Numbered from the stretch's first letter, positions 1 through 7,240 are shown. The stretch: DNA of 38,232 bases from Nostocoides jenkinsii Ben 74 (GCF_001046875.1 NZ_HF571038.1:1263044-1301275), one strand, 5' to 3'. The notes: a model not told the origin generated them from the sequence alone. Numbers and translations: made by a program.

Positions 1-46
1 CGGCGGACGCAAAAGCTATTGCGTCCGCCGCCGGCTATTGCGTCCG
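1..46. repeat. Palindromic intergenic repeat, TATTGCGTCCG family, copy A
   Basis: Positions 1-12 and 19-30 are perfect 12-bp inverted arms around a 6-nt loop. The unit TATTGCGTCCG lies at 17-27 and again at 36-46. The same unit builds the large palindrome at 29384-29476, so this is one member of a dispersed family. It may be cut by the window edge. No T-run follows, so it is not a classical Rho-independent terminator, although a bidirectional structural role is possible. Confidence 0.8.
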
Positions 47-87
47 GCGCGGGGGCGGTCCTCCCCCCGCGTGGTGACATCTCGCGG

Positions 88-106
88 TATGCCGTGCTGC
101 GGCATA
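88..106. promoter_or_regulatory. Inverted repeat of the GTATGCCG motif upstream of the L,D-transpeptidase
   Basis: TATGCCG at 88-94 and CGGCATA at 100-106 form a 7-bp stem with a 5-nt loop. The right arm runs into CATAAT at 103-108, a plausible -10 hexamer about 50 bp before the GTG start at 158. The site could be an operator, or simply two head-to-head copies of the over-represented octamer. The sequence shows the repeat; the regulatory role is inference. Confidence 0.35.
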
Positions 107-157
107 ATCGGTGGACTGCCCTCAGGGGGCAACGGCGACACCCAGGGGGACGGACAC

Positions 158-1576
158 GTGAGACGGCGCACCAAGATTCTCGGCGGCGGGGCGGTCGTGA
201 CCGGTCTCGCCCTGGGTGGGGGCGCCACGGCATTCGGCGCCTATTACCAGGATCGGGCGCTGCCGGGCACGACCGTCGCTGGCCTCGATATTGCCGGTAT
301 GACGCGTGACCAAGTCGCCACGCAACTCCAGCGCCGCGCGCAGGAGACCAGCGTTGAGGTGACCACCCCACAGGGCACCAAGCGGCTGACTCTCGCCCAA
401 CTCGGTATGCCGATCGACGTCTCGGCCACGGTGTCGCGCGCGTTCGCGCCGAATGAGGAGTGGTCCGCATACGCCAAGGCTCTGGTCGAGCCGCGCTCGA
501 TCAATGCTGTCGCCGCCACCGCCGACGCCACCCTGGACGCCCTCTCGAAGGGCCTGAGCAGTGCCGCTCTTCGTCCCGCGACCGATGCCACGGTCGCGCT
601 CGCGGTCGACAAGAAAAGCTTCGGGATCACCCCGGCCGTGGCAGGCCGATCGCTCGACACCGCCCCGCTGCGCCAGGCCGCCGCCGAGGCGGCCAGCTCC
701 CTGACCTCTGCCACTGTCACCCTCAGCCTGGTGGAACAGCCGGCCGACGTGTCGACGTCCGATGCCCAGGAAGTGGCCGACCAGGCCAACGCCATCATCG
801 CCGCGCCCGTCGAAATCAAAGCTGGCTCAAAGACTTTCACGGCTTCCCCGGGTCGCAAGGCGTCGTGGGTGAGCGTCCCGTCGGTCGACGGCCAGCTGGC
901 CCGGCCGGCCGTTGACGAGGCCAAGGTCGGCAAGTGGGTCACCCAGGCCGCCGACTCGGTGAAGGTCGAGGCGCGCAACGGCATGCGCTATCTCAACTAC
1001 GCCGGCAAGACGCTGCGGGTGATCACCGCGGCCACCGACGGCGTCGAAGTCAGCAATGCCGACGACGTAGCCAAGGACATCACCGCCGCGTTGAACACCG
1101 GGGCGAAGAGCGCGACGAAATTCCGCACCAAGACGGTCAACGCCACCTGGACGGAGCGCCGGATCGCCCGGGGAGCCGAGGGCCTCGCCTACCCGGCGGT
1201 CGAGGGCGAGAAGTGGATCGACGTGAACCTCTCGCGCCACACGATGACCGCGTTCGTTGGTGGCCGAGTCGCGCTGGGCCCGATTCAGATGGTCAACGGC
1301 GCCCCCGCCACGCCCACCGACATCGGCACCTTCCACATCTACTGGAAGAACCCGCTGATGACGATGCGCGGCCAGAACGCCGACGGCACCGACTACGAGA
1401 CGCCCGACGTCCCGTGGTCCTCCTTCTTCAACGGCGGCGAGGCGCTGCATGGCGCCTACTGGCGCAAGACCTGGGGGTATGCCGCGTCCCACGGCTGCAT
1501 CAACCTCCCCATCCCGACGGCAAAGTGGGTCTATGACTGGGCGCCGATGGGCACCCCGGTCGTCACCCACAACTGA
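158..1576 (+). CDS. L,D-transpeptidase with peptidoglycan-binding region, membrane-anchored
   Basis: This 472-residue protein is predicted to cross-link peptidoglycan by 3-3 bonds outside the membrane. The GTG at 158 is chosen because CAGGGGGA lies 7 nt upstream and the protein then starts with a basic stretch (RRRTK) followed by a hydrophobic, Gly/Ala-rich segment at about residues 7-30, a signal anchor. Residues 35-330 resemble the tandem PG_binding_4/VanW-type region seen in actinobacterial enzymes. The C-terminus is a YkuD catalytic domain: the His of HGAYW is near residue 431 and SHGCIN places the catalytic Cys near 447. Both key motifs are intact. The stop overlaps the start of the next reading frame (TGATG), so the two were probably co-transcribed. 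The octamer GTATGCCG occurs inside the gene at 405 and 1477. Confidence 0.9.
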   Translation: MRRRTKILGGGAVVTGLALGGGATAFGAYYQDRALPGTTVAGLDIAGMTRDQVATQLQRRAQETSVEVTTPQGTKRLTLAQLGMPIDVSATVSRAFAPNEEWSAYAKALVEPRSINAVAATADATLDALSKGLSSAALRPATDATVALAVDKKSFGITPAVAGRSLDTAPLRQAAAEAASSLTSATVTLSLVEQPADVSTSDAQEVADQANAIIAAPVEIKAGSKTFTASPGRKASWVSVPSVDGQLARPAVDEAKVGKWVTQAADSVKVEARNGMRYLNYAGKTLRVITAATDGVEVSNADDVAKDITAALNTGAKSATKFRTKTVNATWTERRIARGAEGLAYPAVEGEKWIDVNLSRHTMTAFVGGRVALGPIQMVNGAPATPTDIGTFHIYWKNPLMTMRGQNADGTDYETPDVPWSSFFNGGEALHGAYWRKTWGYAASHGCINLPIPTAKWVYDWAPMGTPVVTHN

Positions 1577-1884
1577 TGCTGCGGATCGGCGCGATCGTGC
1601 TTCACGTCGCGGACACCGAGCGGGCGGGAACCTTCTGGAGCGAGGCGCTGGCTTACCCGGGGACGGAGGAAGTCGGGATTCTCACCGCGGTCATAGGCGG
1701 TGAGGCTCGGCTGCACCTGGACGACTCCGATCGCACCCACCTGGATCTGTGGACAGACAGCGCGGAAGAGCAGGCGTCGGAGGTCGCGCGCCTCATCGGG
1801 CTGGGGGAATTACTGGTGGACTGGGACTATCCCGAGGATGCCGATTTCGTCGTCCTCGTTAACCCCGGCGGCAGGGCAAGGTGA
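1576..1884 (+). pseudogene. VOC (glyoxalase-like) protein, 3' truncated
   Basis: The 102-residue product begins MLRIGAIVLHVADTERAG and has the beta-alpha-beta pattern of a glyoxalase/bleomycin-resistance (VOC) domain, including HLDLW near residue 55 and DWDYPEDADFVVL near residue 82. Family members normally continue with D-P-[ED]-G-N-x-F-C-V-V. Here the reading turns into VNPGGRAR and stops, so the last strand carrying a metal/substrate ligand is missing. It starts within the stop codon of the transpeptidase gene (TGATG), suggesting translational coupling. A PPOX-family fragment follows in another frame. The simplest reading is a deletion that fused two genes. It might still make a short protein, so calling it a pseudogene is inference. 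Confidence 0.65.
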
Positions 1885-2150
1885 AGCGGCTGCGACATAC
1901 GCCCCGGGTCACTCTGCAGGCGTGTTCGCGGCGCGGTCACGCGAAGCCCGGGGCCCCGGTGGTCGAGGCAGTTGCGGTGGTGCGTAGCGACGAGCCGACC
2001 CGGGCGGCGGTGGAGGCGGCGCTGCTGGCCAAGTACGGCTGGCAGTGGCGGATCGCCATGGTGGTGGAGCGGATCGTCCGGCGCGGCCGGCCGGTGCCGA
2101 GGCCGACGATTCGCGTGACATCGAGCCGTCCGGACGGGTCAGTCGACTGA
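1863..2150 (+). pseudogene. 3' remnant of a PPOX-class F420-dependent oxidoreductase
   Basis: Read in the frame of the GTG at 1881, the sequence gives GKVKRLRHTPRVTLQACSRR, then APVVEAVAVV and LAKYGWQWRIAMVVERIVRR. This is the second half of a PPOX-class F420/FMN-binding split-barrel enzyme, a family of about 130-150 residues. The N-terminal half, which supplies the first strands and much of the cofactor site, is absent, and a stop codon at 1860-1862 closes the frame just upstream. The fragment abuts the truncated VOC gene. A second damaged PPOX gene lies at 11652-12087. The remnant has no convincing start or ribosome site of its own. Confidence 0.7.
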
Positions 2151-2161
2151 CTGGACGGAGA

Positions 2162-2222
2162 GCTTTGGGTGGCTTTCCGGCGCTTCGGGAGGGTTACTGG
2201 CTGCTAGAAAGCCACCCAAAGC
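2162..2222. terminator. Long-stem hairpin between convergent genes
   Basis: Perfect 16-bp arms at 2162-2177 and 2207-2222 enclose a 29-nt loop. It sits between the end of the PPOX remnant on the plus strand and the end of the sigma-factor gene on the minus strand, where a bidirectional terminator is expected. No clear T-run is present on either side. Confidence 0.55.
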
Positions 2223-2260
2223 GCCGGGTTCTGGGATTGGGCGGGAATCCAACCGGGGGG

Positions 2261-3514
2261 TCAGCGGACGCGGGCGCGGAGGTGGCGGCGCTCGACGTCG
2301 TTGTCGCACAGCGCAACTGCTTCCTCGTATGCCGCGCGCGCCCCTTGGTGGTCGCCGAGCCTCGCAAGGAACTCGCCTCGGGCGGCGTGGGGCCGGTGCC
2401 CCGGCAACGTCACCGTCGCGAGGGCGGCCAGACCGGCCGCCGGGCCGGCTGCTTCGGCGACCGCGACGGCCCGCGCGAGCGCCGCGCTCGGTCCGGCCCC
2501 GAGGTCGAGCAGCACGTCATACAGCGCGACGATGCGAGTCCAGCGGGTCGCCGGCGAAGTCGGGGCGAGGGCGTGCTCAGCCGCGATCCGGGCTTGCACG
2601 GCATACAGCGCCGTTTGCTGCGTGATGGGGCCCCGAAGAGCGGGACTCGTGAGCAACGCGACCGCTTCATCGATTTCGGTGGCGTGCCAACGAGTGCGGT
2701 CCTGGTCCGGCAACAACACGAGATCCCCGGCGGCATCAAGCCGCGCATCCCGACGCGAGTGCTGCAAGAGCATCAGCGCGAGGAGGGCGACAAGGACGGG
2801 CTCGTTGGGACGCAGCGACAGTCCGACCCGTACCAGCCGGATCGCCTCGCCCGATAGATCTGCGCGCAAGAGTGCGTCCCCGCTGGCCGGGGCGTAGCCG
2901 GCCGTGAACGCGAGGTAGGCCGTCGCCGCCATCGCCTCCAAACGCTCGGGAAGCGCTGTGGCAGAGGGTATTCCGAAGGGTAGGCCGCACGCGACGATCT
3001 TCTTCTTGGCGCGCGTGATCCGCGCGGCCATGGTCGGCTCGGATACCAGGAAGAGCCGGGCGATGTCGTGCGTACTCACTCCGAGGACGAGCCGCAGGGC
3101 CAGTGCCGCTGCGCCTTCCGTGCCGAGCGCTGGGTGGGTGCACAGCAGTACCAACCGAAGCCGATCGTCGTCGATCAGGTCGCCGGGGTCGGCCATCACG
3201 CCACTCCTCTCGGCCCGATGCTCGGCATCGGTCACCAGTAGCGGGTGTCGTCGCGCGGCCATGGCCTCGGCGCGCAACTGGTCCAGGATCCGACGTCGGG
3301 CCACGGTGAGAAGCCACGCTGCTGGGCGCTCCGGTAGTCCGTCGGACGGCCAACGCCGCGCCGCCGCCTCGGCCGCATCCCCGAGCGCGTCCTCCACCAG
3401 ATCGAGCCTGCGGAACTGCCCGGTGAGCACCGCCGCCAACCGCCCCCAGTCGTCGCGAACGACGTCCTGGAGGGCGGCCGCATACGGTCTCGGCGTCATG
3501 CGATCTGGGGTCAT
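2261..3514 (-). CDS. ECF RNA polymerase sigma factor, ECF42-like with C-terminal DUF6596/TPR-like extension
   Basis: This 417-residue protein is an extracytoplasmic-function sigma factor. Region 2 lies near residues 25-85 (QFRRLDLVEDALGDA, then WLLTVARRRILDQLR). Region 4 is near 130-190 (LALRLVLGVSTHDIARLFLV, then MAARITRAKKKI). A long helical C-terminal domain of about 220 residues follows (YLAFTAGYAP, LARAVAVAEAAGP, ending in ARLGDHQGARAAYEEAVALC). That extension and the immediate upstream YciI/DGPF genes are the hallmarks of group ECF42. Its ATG overlaps the stop of the upstream YciI gene by 4 bp (3511-3514), which supports translational coupling and the chosen start. No anti-sigma factor gene is present, as is typical for this group, whose C-terminal domain is thought to be regulatory. 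Confidence 0.9.
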   Translation of the reverse strand: MTPDRMTPRPYAAALQDVVRDDWGRLAAVLTGQFRRLDLVEDALGDAAEAAARRWPSDGLPERPAAWLLTVARRRILDQLRAEAMAARRHPLLVTDAEHRAERSGVMADPGDLIDDDRLRLVLLCTHPALGTEGAAALALRLVLGVSTHDIARLFLVSEPTMAARITRAKKKIVACGLPFGIPSATALPERLEAMAATAYLAFTAGYAPASGDALLRADLSGEAIRLVRVGLSLRPNEPVLVALLALMLLQHSRRDARLDAAGDLVLLPDQDRTRWHATEIDEAVALLTSPALRGPITQQTALYAVQARIAAEHALAPTSPATRWTRIVALYDVLLDLGAGPSAALARAVAVAEAAGPAAGLAALATVTLPGHRPHAARGEFLARLGDHQGARAAYEEAVALCDNDVERRHLRARVR

Positions 3515-3867
3515 GCCTCGATGTCGACCACGGGACTGATCTGGATGTCATAGGCGGGCAGCAGACGCAGGAGATCGACGAGCGTGTCGAGGTCCGGGGC
3601 TTCCACGAGATAGAAGCCGCCGAGTTGCTCGACCGACTCGGCATACGGTCCGTCAGTGAGCGACACGGCGCCCGCGCGGGTGCGCATGACGGTCATCGTG
3701 TCCGGGCCCCCGAGAGCCTCGCCGCCGAGGATCTCCACGCCGTCCCGCTGCGCGCACGCGGCGCCGAAGGCCTCGAACTTCTCCATCTCCGCGCCCTGCT
3801 GCTCCGCGGTCATCGCCTCCCACGACCCGGCATCGCCCTCTCCGATCAACAACACGAGGTACTTCAT
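3511..3867 (-). CDS. YciI/DGPF-family protein, second gene of the ECF42 operon
   Basis: The 118-residue product starts MKYLVLLIGEGDAGSW and contains the family signature around LTDGPYAESVEQLGGFYLVE, where the DGP[FY] motif gives the domain its name. This is a small ferredoxin-like fold; family members occur with ECF42 sigma factors, but the biochemical role of the DGPF proteins is not settled. GGAG lies about 7 nt before the ATG, overlapping the end of the upstream paralogue, whose stop is 3 nt away. The 3' end overlaps the sigma-factor start, so the three minus-strand genes form one operon. Confidence 0.88.
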   Translation of the reverse strand: MKYLVLLIGEGDAGSWEAMTAEQQGAEMEKFEAFGAACAQRDGVEILGGEALGGPDTMTVMRTRAGAVSLTDGPYAESVEQLGGFYLVEAPDLDTLVDLLRLLPAYDIQISPVVDIEA

Positions 3868-3870
3868 GGC

Positions 3871-4221
3871 CTACTCCGCCAGCTTCCGGAACTCGATGTG
3901 TTCGCCCCGAGCCGCGAACTGCTCCGTGATCGCCCGCAGCCCCGGCTCGTCGTCGCTCTCGATGAAGTAGAAGCCGGCGATCTGCTCGGCAGATTCGGTG
4001 AACGGGCCGTCGGTGACGACCGCGTTGCCCTGGCCATCGGGCCGCATCGACGTCGCCTGAGCCGACGGCTCCAACGGGTTCGACACGATCAGCCGGTGCC
4101 CGCCCGCCGCCAGGTCGCGGTGGAACTGGCCGTGCGATCGATGTCCCTTCTCGTGCTCCTCCGGCGGCAGGTCCGCCCACTCGGCCTCGGGTGCGGGCAG
4201 CAGCAATAGATAACGGCTCAT
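3871..4221 (-). CDS. YciI/DGPF-family protein, first gene of the ECF42 operon
   Basis: The start at 4221 (MSRYLLLLPAPEAEW) is preferred over an upstream in-frame ATG at 4251 because AGAGGA lies 10 nt upstream of it. The 116-residue product carries the DGPF motif (VVTDGPFTESAEQIAGFYF) near residues 72-91. It is a diverged paralogue of the next gene, and both are transcribed with the sigma factor. A putative ECF42 promoter lies about 56 bp upstream. DGPF proteins may act as sensors or small enzymes in this module; that is inference from context. Confidence 0.88.
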   Translation of the reverse strand: MSRYLLLLPAPEAEWADLPPEEHEKGHRSHGQFHRDLAAGGHRLIVSNPLEPSAQATSMRPDGQGNAVVTDGPFTESAEQIAGFYFIESDDEPGLRAITEQFAARGEHIEFRKLAE

Positions 4222-4276
4222 CTGGTTTTTCCTCTCCTGGGGTTTCGTCAAGGACGAAGCGCGTCCTCACCACCAT

Positions 4277-4303
4277 GACGGATGAGCACGACCGAAATCG
4301 ACA
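4277..4303 (-). promoter_or_regulatory. Candidate ECF42-dependent autoregulatory promoter
   Basis: Read on the minus strand, TGTCGA (4303-4298) is followed by exactly 17 nt and then CGTC (4280-4277). From memory, ECF42 target promoters have TGTCGA at -35 and CG[A/T]C at -10, often in front of DGPF genes. The spacing leaves a 5' leader of about 50 nt before the first YciI gene. The motif match is seen directly; its use by this sigma factor is inference. Confidence 0.6.
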
Positions 4304-4332
4304 ACACCGGACGTCGTCCTTTCCTGCGTGCG

Positions 4333-4345
4333 TATGGTGTGCGGC
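4333..4345 (+). promoter_or_regulatory. Leaderless -10 element for the sensor kinase
   Basis: TATGGT at 4333-4338 is followed by 7 nt and then the GTG at 4346. A TANNNT hexamer at this distance is the usual signature of a leaderless actinobacterial transcript. No Shine-Dalgarno sequence precedes the GTG, which fits. Confidence 0.45.
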
Positions 4346-5695
4346 GTGAGTGTGCTGCGGAGCATCCGTACGCGGGTGCTCGCCATCGTGCTCGGGGCGT
4401 TCACTCTCGTCATGATCGTCGGCCTGACCGCGGTCACCCTGGTTTCGCTCGGTACCTTGCGCACCCAGGCCGGGTCCACGGCCACTGCGACAGTCAACTG
4501 GCTGGCGGAGGAGACCGCGCACCGATCGCCCGACCAGATCCTGGCCGACCACGCGAATGATGTTGCGCCGGAACGCATCATTCAATTCCTTGATGAGCGT
4601 GGGCGAGTCATTGCCCAGACCCCGGCGGGCCTCGTCCCCATCACCTCACGGCGGGGAGTGCTTCACCGACCGAACGTCGAACTGGTTTCGCAGATCGCCG
4701 ACTTCGACGGGGATGGCTTCGCCATCGCCGTGGTCGGCGCCACGGATGCCACCGGCACGCCGCTCACGGTCGCGGTCGCGACTCCCTCGACGATCGAGGA
4801 GGGGACGCAGGCCCTGCTGTTGCTGCTGACCCTCCTGACGGGGGCGGTGTTGCTTACGTTGGTCGGCGTCGGTGTCCGCTATGCGGTGACCGCCGCGCTC
4901 AAGCCCGTCGAGCAGCTACGCCTGGAGGCCCGAGATATCACCGATCTCGGTTCGGCCGCAACGCTTCCGGTGCCGCCCGGCGATGACGAACTAACCCGGT
5001 TGGCGACCACCTTGAACGCGTTGCTGACCCGGCTGCGGACCTCCGACCGGGCCAGACGTGCCTTCGTCTCCGACGCCGGCCACGAATTGCGCAGCCCGCT
5101 CGCAACGGCGCGTGTCGCCGTGGATCGGCTCGCCGATCCGTCCCTCAGCAAGCCGGAGCGCCGCGATGCGGTCGAGCGGGTACGGCTGGCCTTGACGCGC
5201 CTCGGCTCGGTGGTGTCGGACCTGCTCGCCCTCTCTCGGCTCGACGAGGCCAGTGGCGGCACGGCGCCGGTTATCGACCTCGACGACATCGTGCTGCGCG
5301 CCGTGCGCGGCCACGAGGGGCGATTCGTTCCCACCGTGGCCCTCGAACCGGCCCGCATCGCGGGCGACCCCATGTTGTGGGATCGCTTGGTCCGCAATCT
5401 CATCGACAACGCCGACCGCCATGCGGTGACCGCCGTTCGCGTTCGCGTTCACGCGGCCGGCGAGCGCGTCACGCTGGCGGTGGACAACGACGGGCCGCCG
5501 GTAGCCGAGGCGGATCGGGACCGCGTCTTCGAGCGGTTCGTGCGCCTCGACGAGGGGCGCGCCCGTGACGCCGGCGGCTCGGGCCTGGGGCTCTCGATCG
5601 TCGCCGCGGTCGCCGAGCGATCGGGAGGCCACGCCACCACGGGAGCAGCGCCGGACGGGTGGTGCCGATTCGAGGTCGGGGTGGGCTTGGCTTAG
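4346..5695 (+). CDS. Sensor histidine kinase (EnvZ/PhoR type, HAMP-HisKA-HATPase)
   Basis: The 449-residue membrane kinase has a first transmembrane helix at about 8-32, an extracytoplasmic sensor region to about 150, and a second helix at about 153-178. A HAMP linker follows, then HisKA with FVSDAGHELRSPLATAR (phospho-acceptor His near 246), then HATPase_c with N-box NLIDNADRH near 351, VDNDGPPV and GGSGLGLS near 410. All catalytic boxes are intact. The start at the GTG 4346 follows a leaderless -10. The gene is convergent with the response regulator, and the two stop codons overlap (kinase TAG 5693-5695, regulator TAA complement 5692-5694). Partner pairing is inferred from adjacency, because cognate kinase and regulator genes usually share a strand. 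No GTATGCCG octamer occurs in this gene or the next. Confidence 0.92.
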   Translation: MSVLRSIRTRVLAIVLGAFTLVMIVGLTAVTLVSLGTLRTQAGSTATATVNWLAEETAHRSPDQILADHANDVAPERIIQFLDERGRVIAQTPAGLVPITSRRGVLHRPNVELVSQIADFDGDGFAIAVVGATDATGTPLTVAVATPSTIEEGTQALLLLLTLLTGAVLLTLVGVGVRYAVTAALKPVEQLRLEARDITDLGSAATLPVPPGDDELTRLATTLNALLTRLRTSDRARRAFVSDAGHELRSPLATARVAVDRLADPSLSKPERRDAVERVRLALTRLGSVVSDLLALSRLDEASGGTAPVIDLDDIVLRAVRGHEGRFVPTVALEPARIAGDPMLWDRLVRNLIDNADRHAVTAVRVRVHAAGERVTLAVDNDGPPVAEADRDRVFERFVRLDEGRARDAGGSGLGLSIVAAVAERSGGHATTGAAPDGWCRFEVGVGLA

Positions 5696-6381
5696 CCCGC
5701 CGGCTCGGCCCTCACCGGCACCAGCCGATAGCCGGCACCCCGCACCGTCTCAAGGGAGCGCACGTCAAAGGGCACGTCGATCTTCTTGCGGAGGTAGCCG
5801 ACATACACCTCCACGACGTTGTCGGCCCCGGGATAGTCCGAATCCCACACGGCATCAAGGAGATCGGCCTTGGAATAGACACGCTCGGGCTCGCGCATCA
5901 GGTGCTGGAGCAGCGCGAATTCCCGCGGGGTCAGGCTGATCTCGTGCCTCCCGCGGCGGACACGGCGCGTCGTCGTCTCCAAGACAAGGTCGCCGCATAC
6001 CAGTTGCAGGGACCGCGGGATCCCGGATCGGCGCAGGACCGCTTGCAGTCGCGCCGCGAGCACAACCGGCGAGAAGGGCTTTGTCACGTAGTCATCGGCG
6101 CCGAGTTCGAAGGCGTCGCTCTGGTCGTACTCCCCGTCCTTGGCGCTCAGCATCACGATGGCCGTCTTCGGGTCCTCGGCTCGTACCTTTTTGAGCACGT
6201 CATAACCCGACCGACCGGGAAGCATGATGTCGAGCAGAAGGACGTCGTACTCGCCATACTGCGCCAGCGCCAGGCCGGTGTGGCCATCGTGAGCGAGGTC
6301 GACAACCCACCCCTCTCGGCGCAGCAACGCGGCGAGATCGCTGGCCAGGTCGCGCTCGTCGTCGACGATCAGCAGTCGCAC
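5692..6381 (-). CDS. OmpR/PhoB-family response regulator
   Basis: The 229-residue protein has a receiver domain (MRLLIVDDE, acidic pair D7/D8, phospho-acceptor D51 in LLLDIMLPG, K101 in YVTKPF) and a winged-helix output domain from about residue 130 (SLTPREFALLQHLMREP, ending in VRGAGYRLVP). Translation begins at the GTG at 6381, with AGAGGA about 10 nt upstream. It is predicted to be phosphorylated by the convergent kinase and to bind an 11-bp-spaced direct repeat in the 64-bp gap to the divergent DUF2231 gene, hence autoregulation plus control of that gene (inference). The tail-to-tail overlap of kinase and regulator could produce antisense transcripts. Confidence 0.92.
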   Translation of the reverse strand: MRLLIVDDERDLASDLAALLRREGWVVDLAHDGHTGLALAQYGEYDVLLLDIMLPGRSGYDVLKKVRAEDPKTAIVMLSAKDGEYDQSDAFELGADDYVTKPFSPVVLAARLQAVLRRSGIPRSLQLVCGDLVLETTTRRVRRGRHEISLTPREFALLQHLMREPERVYSKADLLDAVWDSDYPGADNVVEVYVGYLRKKIDVPFDVRSLETVRGAGYRLVPVRAEPAG

Positions 6382-6383
6382 GT

Positions 6384-6400
6384 TCTCAGCGTCCTCTCAG
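6384..6400. promoter_or_regulatory. 11-bp-phased direct repeat, possible response-regulator box
   Basis: TCTCAG occurs at 6384-6389 and again at 6395-6400, exactly 11 bp apart, in the short divergent gap between the response regulator and the DUF2231 gene. OmpR/PhoB regulators usually bind such helically phased repeats. The repeat overlaps the regulator gene's ribosome-binding region on the minus strand, so part of the similarity may be due to that. Low to moderate confidence. Confidence 0.3.
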
Positions 6401-6445
6401 TGGCCCCGACATACGGTCTCGGTGTTGTCCTCGAGGAAGGTAGTC

Positions 6446-6973
6446 ATGTTCGACACCGTTGCGGGTTTGCCCGTACACGTTCTCATCATTCACGCCGTCG
6501 TCGTCATCGCCCCGCTCACCGCGCTCATGGCGATTTGGTATGCCGTGCGGCCCGCCTCCCGCGCCTCCCTCCGGCTTCCCCTCGCCGCCGGGGCCGTGAT
6601 CACCGGCGTGAGCGGACTCATCGCGGGCGCCAGCGGTGAAGCGCTGGAGCACCGGGTCCGCGCGGCGGATTCTGCTGACGCGGCCGCACTAGCCCTGGTG
6701 CACGATCACGCCGAGGCCGGCGACCTGGCCCGAATCCTGTGCCTGGTCCTCATGGTCGTCACGCTCGCCGCTGTCTTCTATCTCCTGCCGGCAACGGGAC
6801 CCGCGCCGTTGGGCGCTGCCGTCGCCAAGGTCACCGCTTCCGCCGTCATCCTCGCCTCGGTGGCCGCCATGGGATCGGTGATTATTACCGGTCACACCGG
6901 CGCCAAGGCCGCCTGGGCCGACCAAGTGACCGCCACAAACAACGTCGCTCCCTCGGGGGAAGGCGACGGCTAG
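6446..6973 (+). CDS. DUF2231-like four-helix membrane protein
   Basis: The 175-residue product begins MFDTVAGLPVHVLIIHAVVV, the typical DUF2231 opening with a conserved His pair. Four hydrophobic segments lie at about 8-32, 42-60, 92-112 and 122-145. GAGGAAGG is placed 5-6 nt before the ATG at 6446, which settles the start against an upstream in-frame ATG. It is divergent from the response-regulator gene and probably under its control. DUF2231 proteins are membrane proteins of unknown function, sometimes linked to heme or redox. A strong GC-rich hairpin follows at 7024-7056. Confidence 0.8.
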   Translation: MFDTVAGLPVHVLIIHAVVVIAPLTALMAIWYAVRPASRASLRLPLAAGAVITGVSGLIAGASGEALEHRVRAADSADAAALALVHDHAEAGDLARILCLVLMVVTLAAVFYLLPATGPAPLGAAVAKVTASAVILASVAAMGSVIITGHTGAKAAWADQVTATNNVAPSGEGDG

Positions 6974-7023
6974 CCGGGGTGGCCGCATAGACCCGCGCTC
7001 AGGCATGCGGCCACACCCCCATC

Positions 7024-7056
7024 CCGCCCGGCCCCAACACCACTGGGGCCGGGCGG
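7024..7056 (+). terminator. GC-rich terminator-like hairpin
   Basis: Perfect 12-bp arms (7024-7035 and 7045-7056) enclose a 9-nt loop about 50 bp after the DUF2231 stop. There is no poly-T tail, as is common in high-GC actinobacteria. Confidence 0.6.
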
Positions 7057-7098
7057 ACCTGTCTGTGCGAGGCCACATCCCCATGCGCGCCAACCGTT

Positions 7099-7187
7099 TT
7101 GACTAACTGCTGCTAGCAGCAGTTAGTCAACTGTGGACACCTTCCAAGGTGTCCACAGTTGACTAGCCTGTGCTAGCAGAGGTTAGG
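7099..7187. repeat. Palindromic intergenic element, copy 1
   Basis: Two palindromes overlap. A perfect 32-bp palindrome centred on GCTAGC spans 7099-7130. A second has 20-bp arms at 7124-7143 and 7146-7165, so the right arm of the first forms part of the left arm of the second and the two hairpins are mutually exclusive. The right flank (to 7187) carries TGCTAGCAGAGGTTAG, an imperfect copy of the first palindrome's arm. The whole element recurs in inverted orientation at 15700-15777. It encodes nothing and lies between two plus-strand genes. Confidence 0.85.
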
Positions 7188-7240
7188 AAGCCCTGGCAGC
7201 GTCAGCGCGCCCGGCCGCCGCGTCAGCCAAGGGAGAGCAC

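Noticed and set aside
2300-2897. Plus-strand frames antisense to the sigma factor gene
   Set aside because: Shadow frames of a high-GC gene; no start signals or domains.
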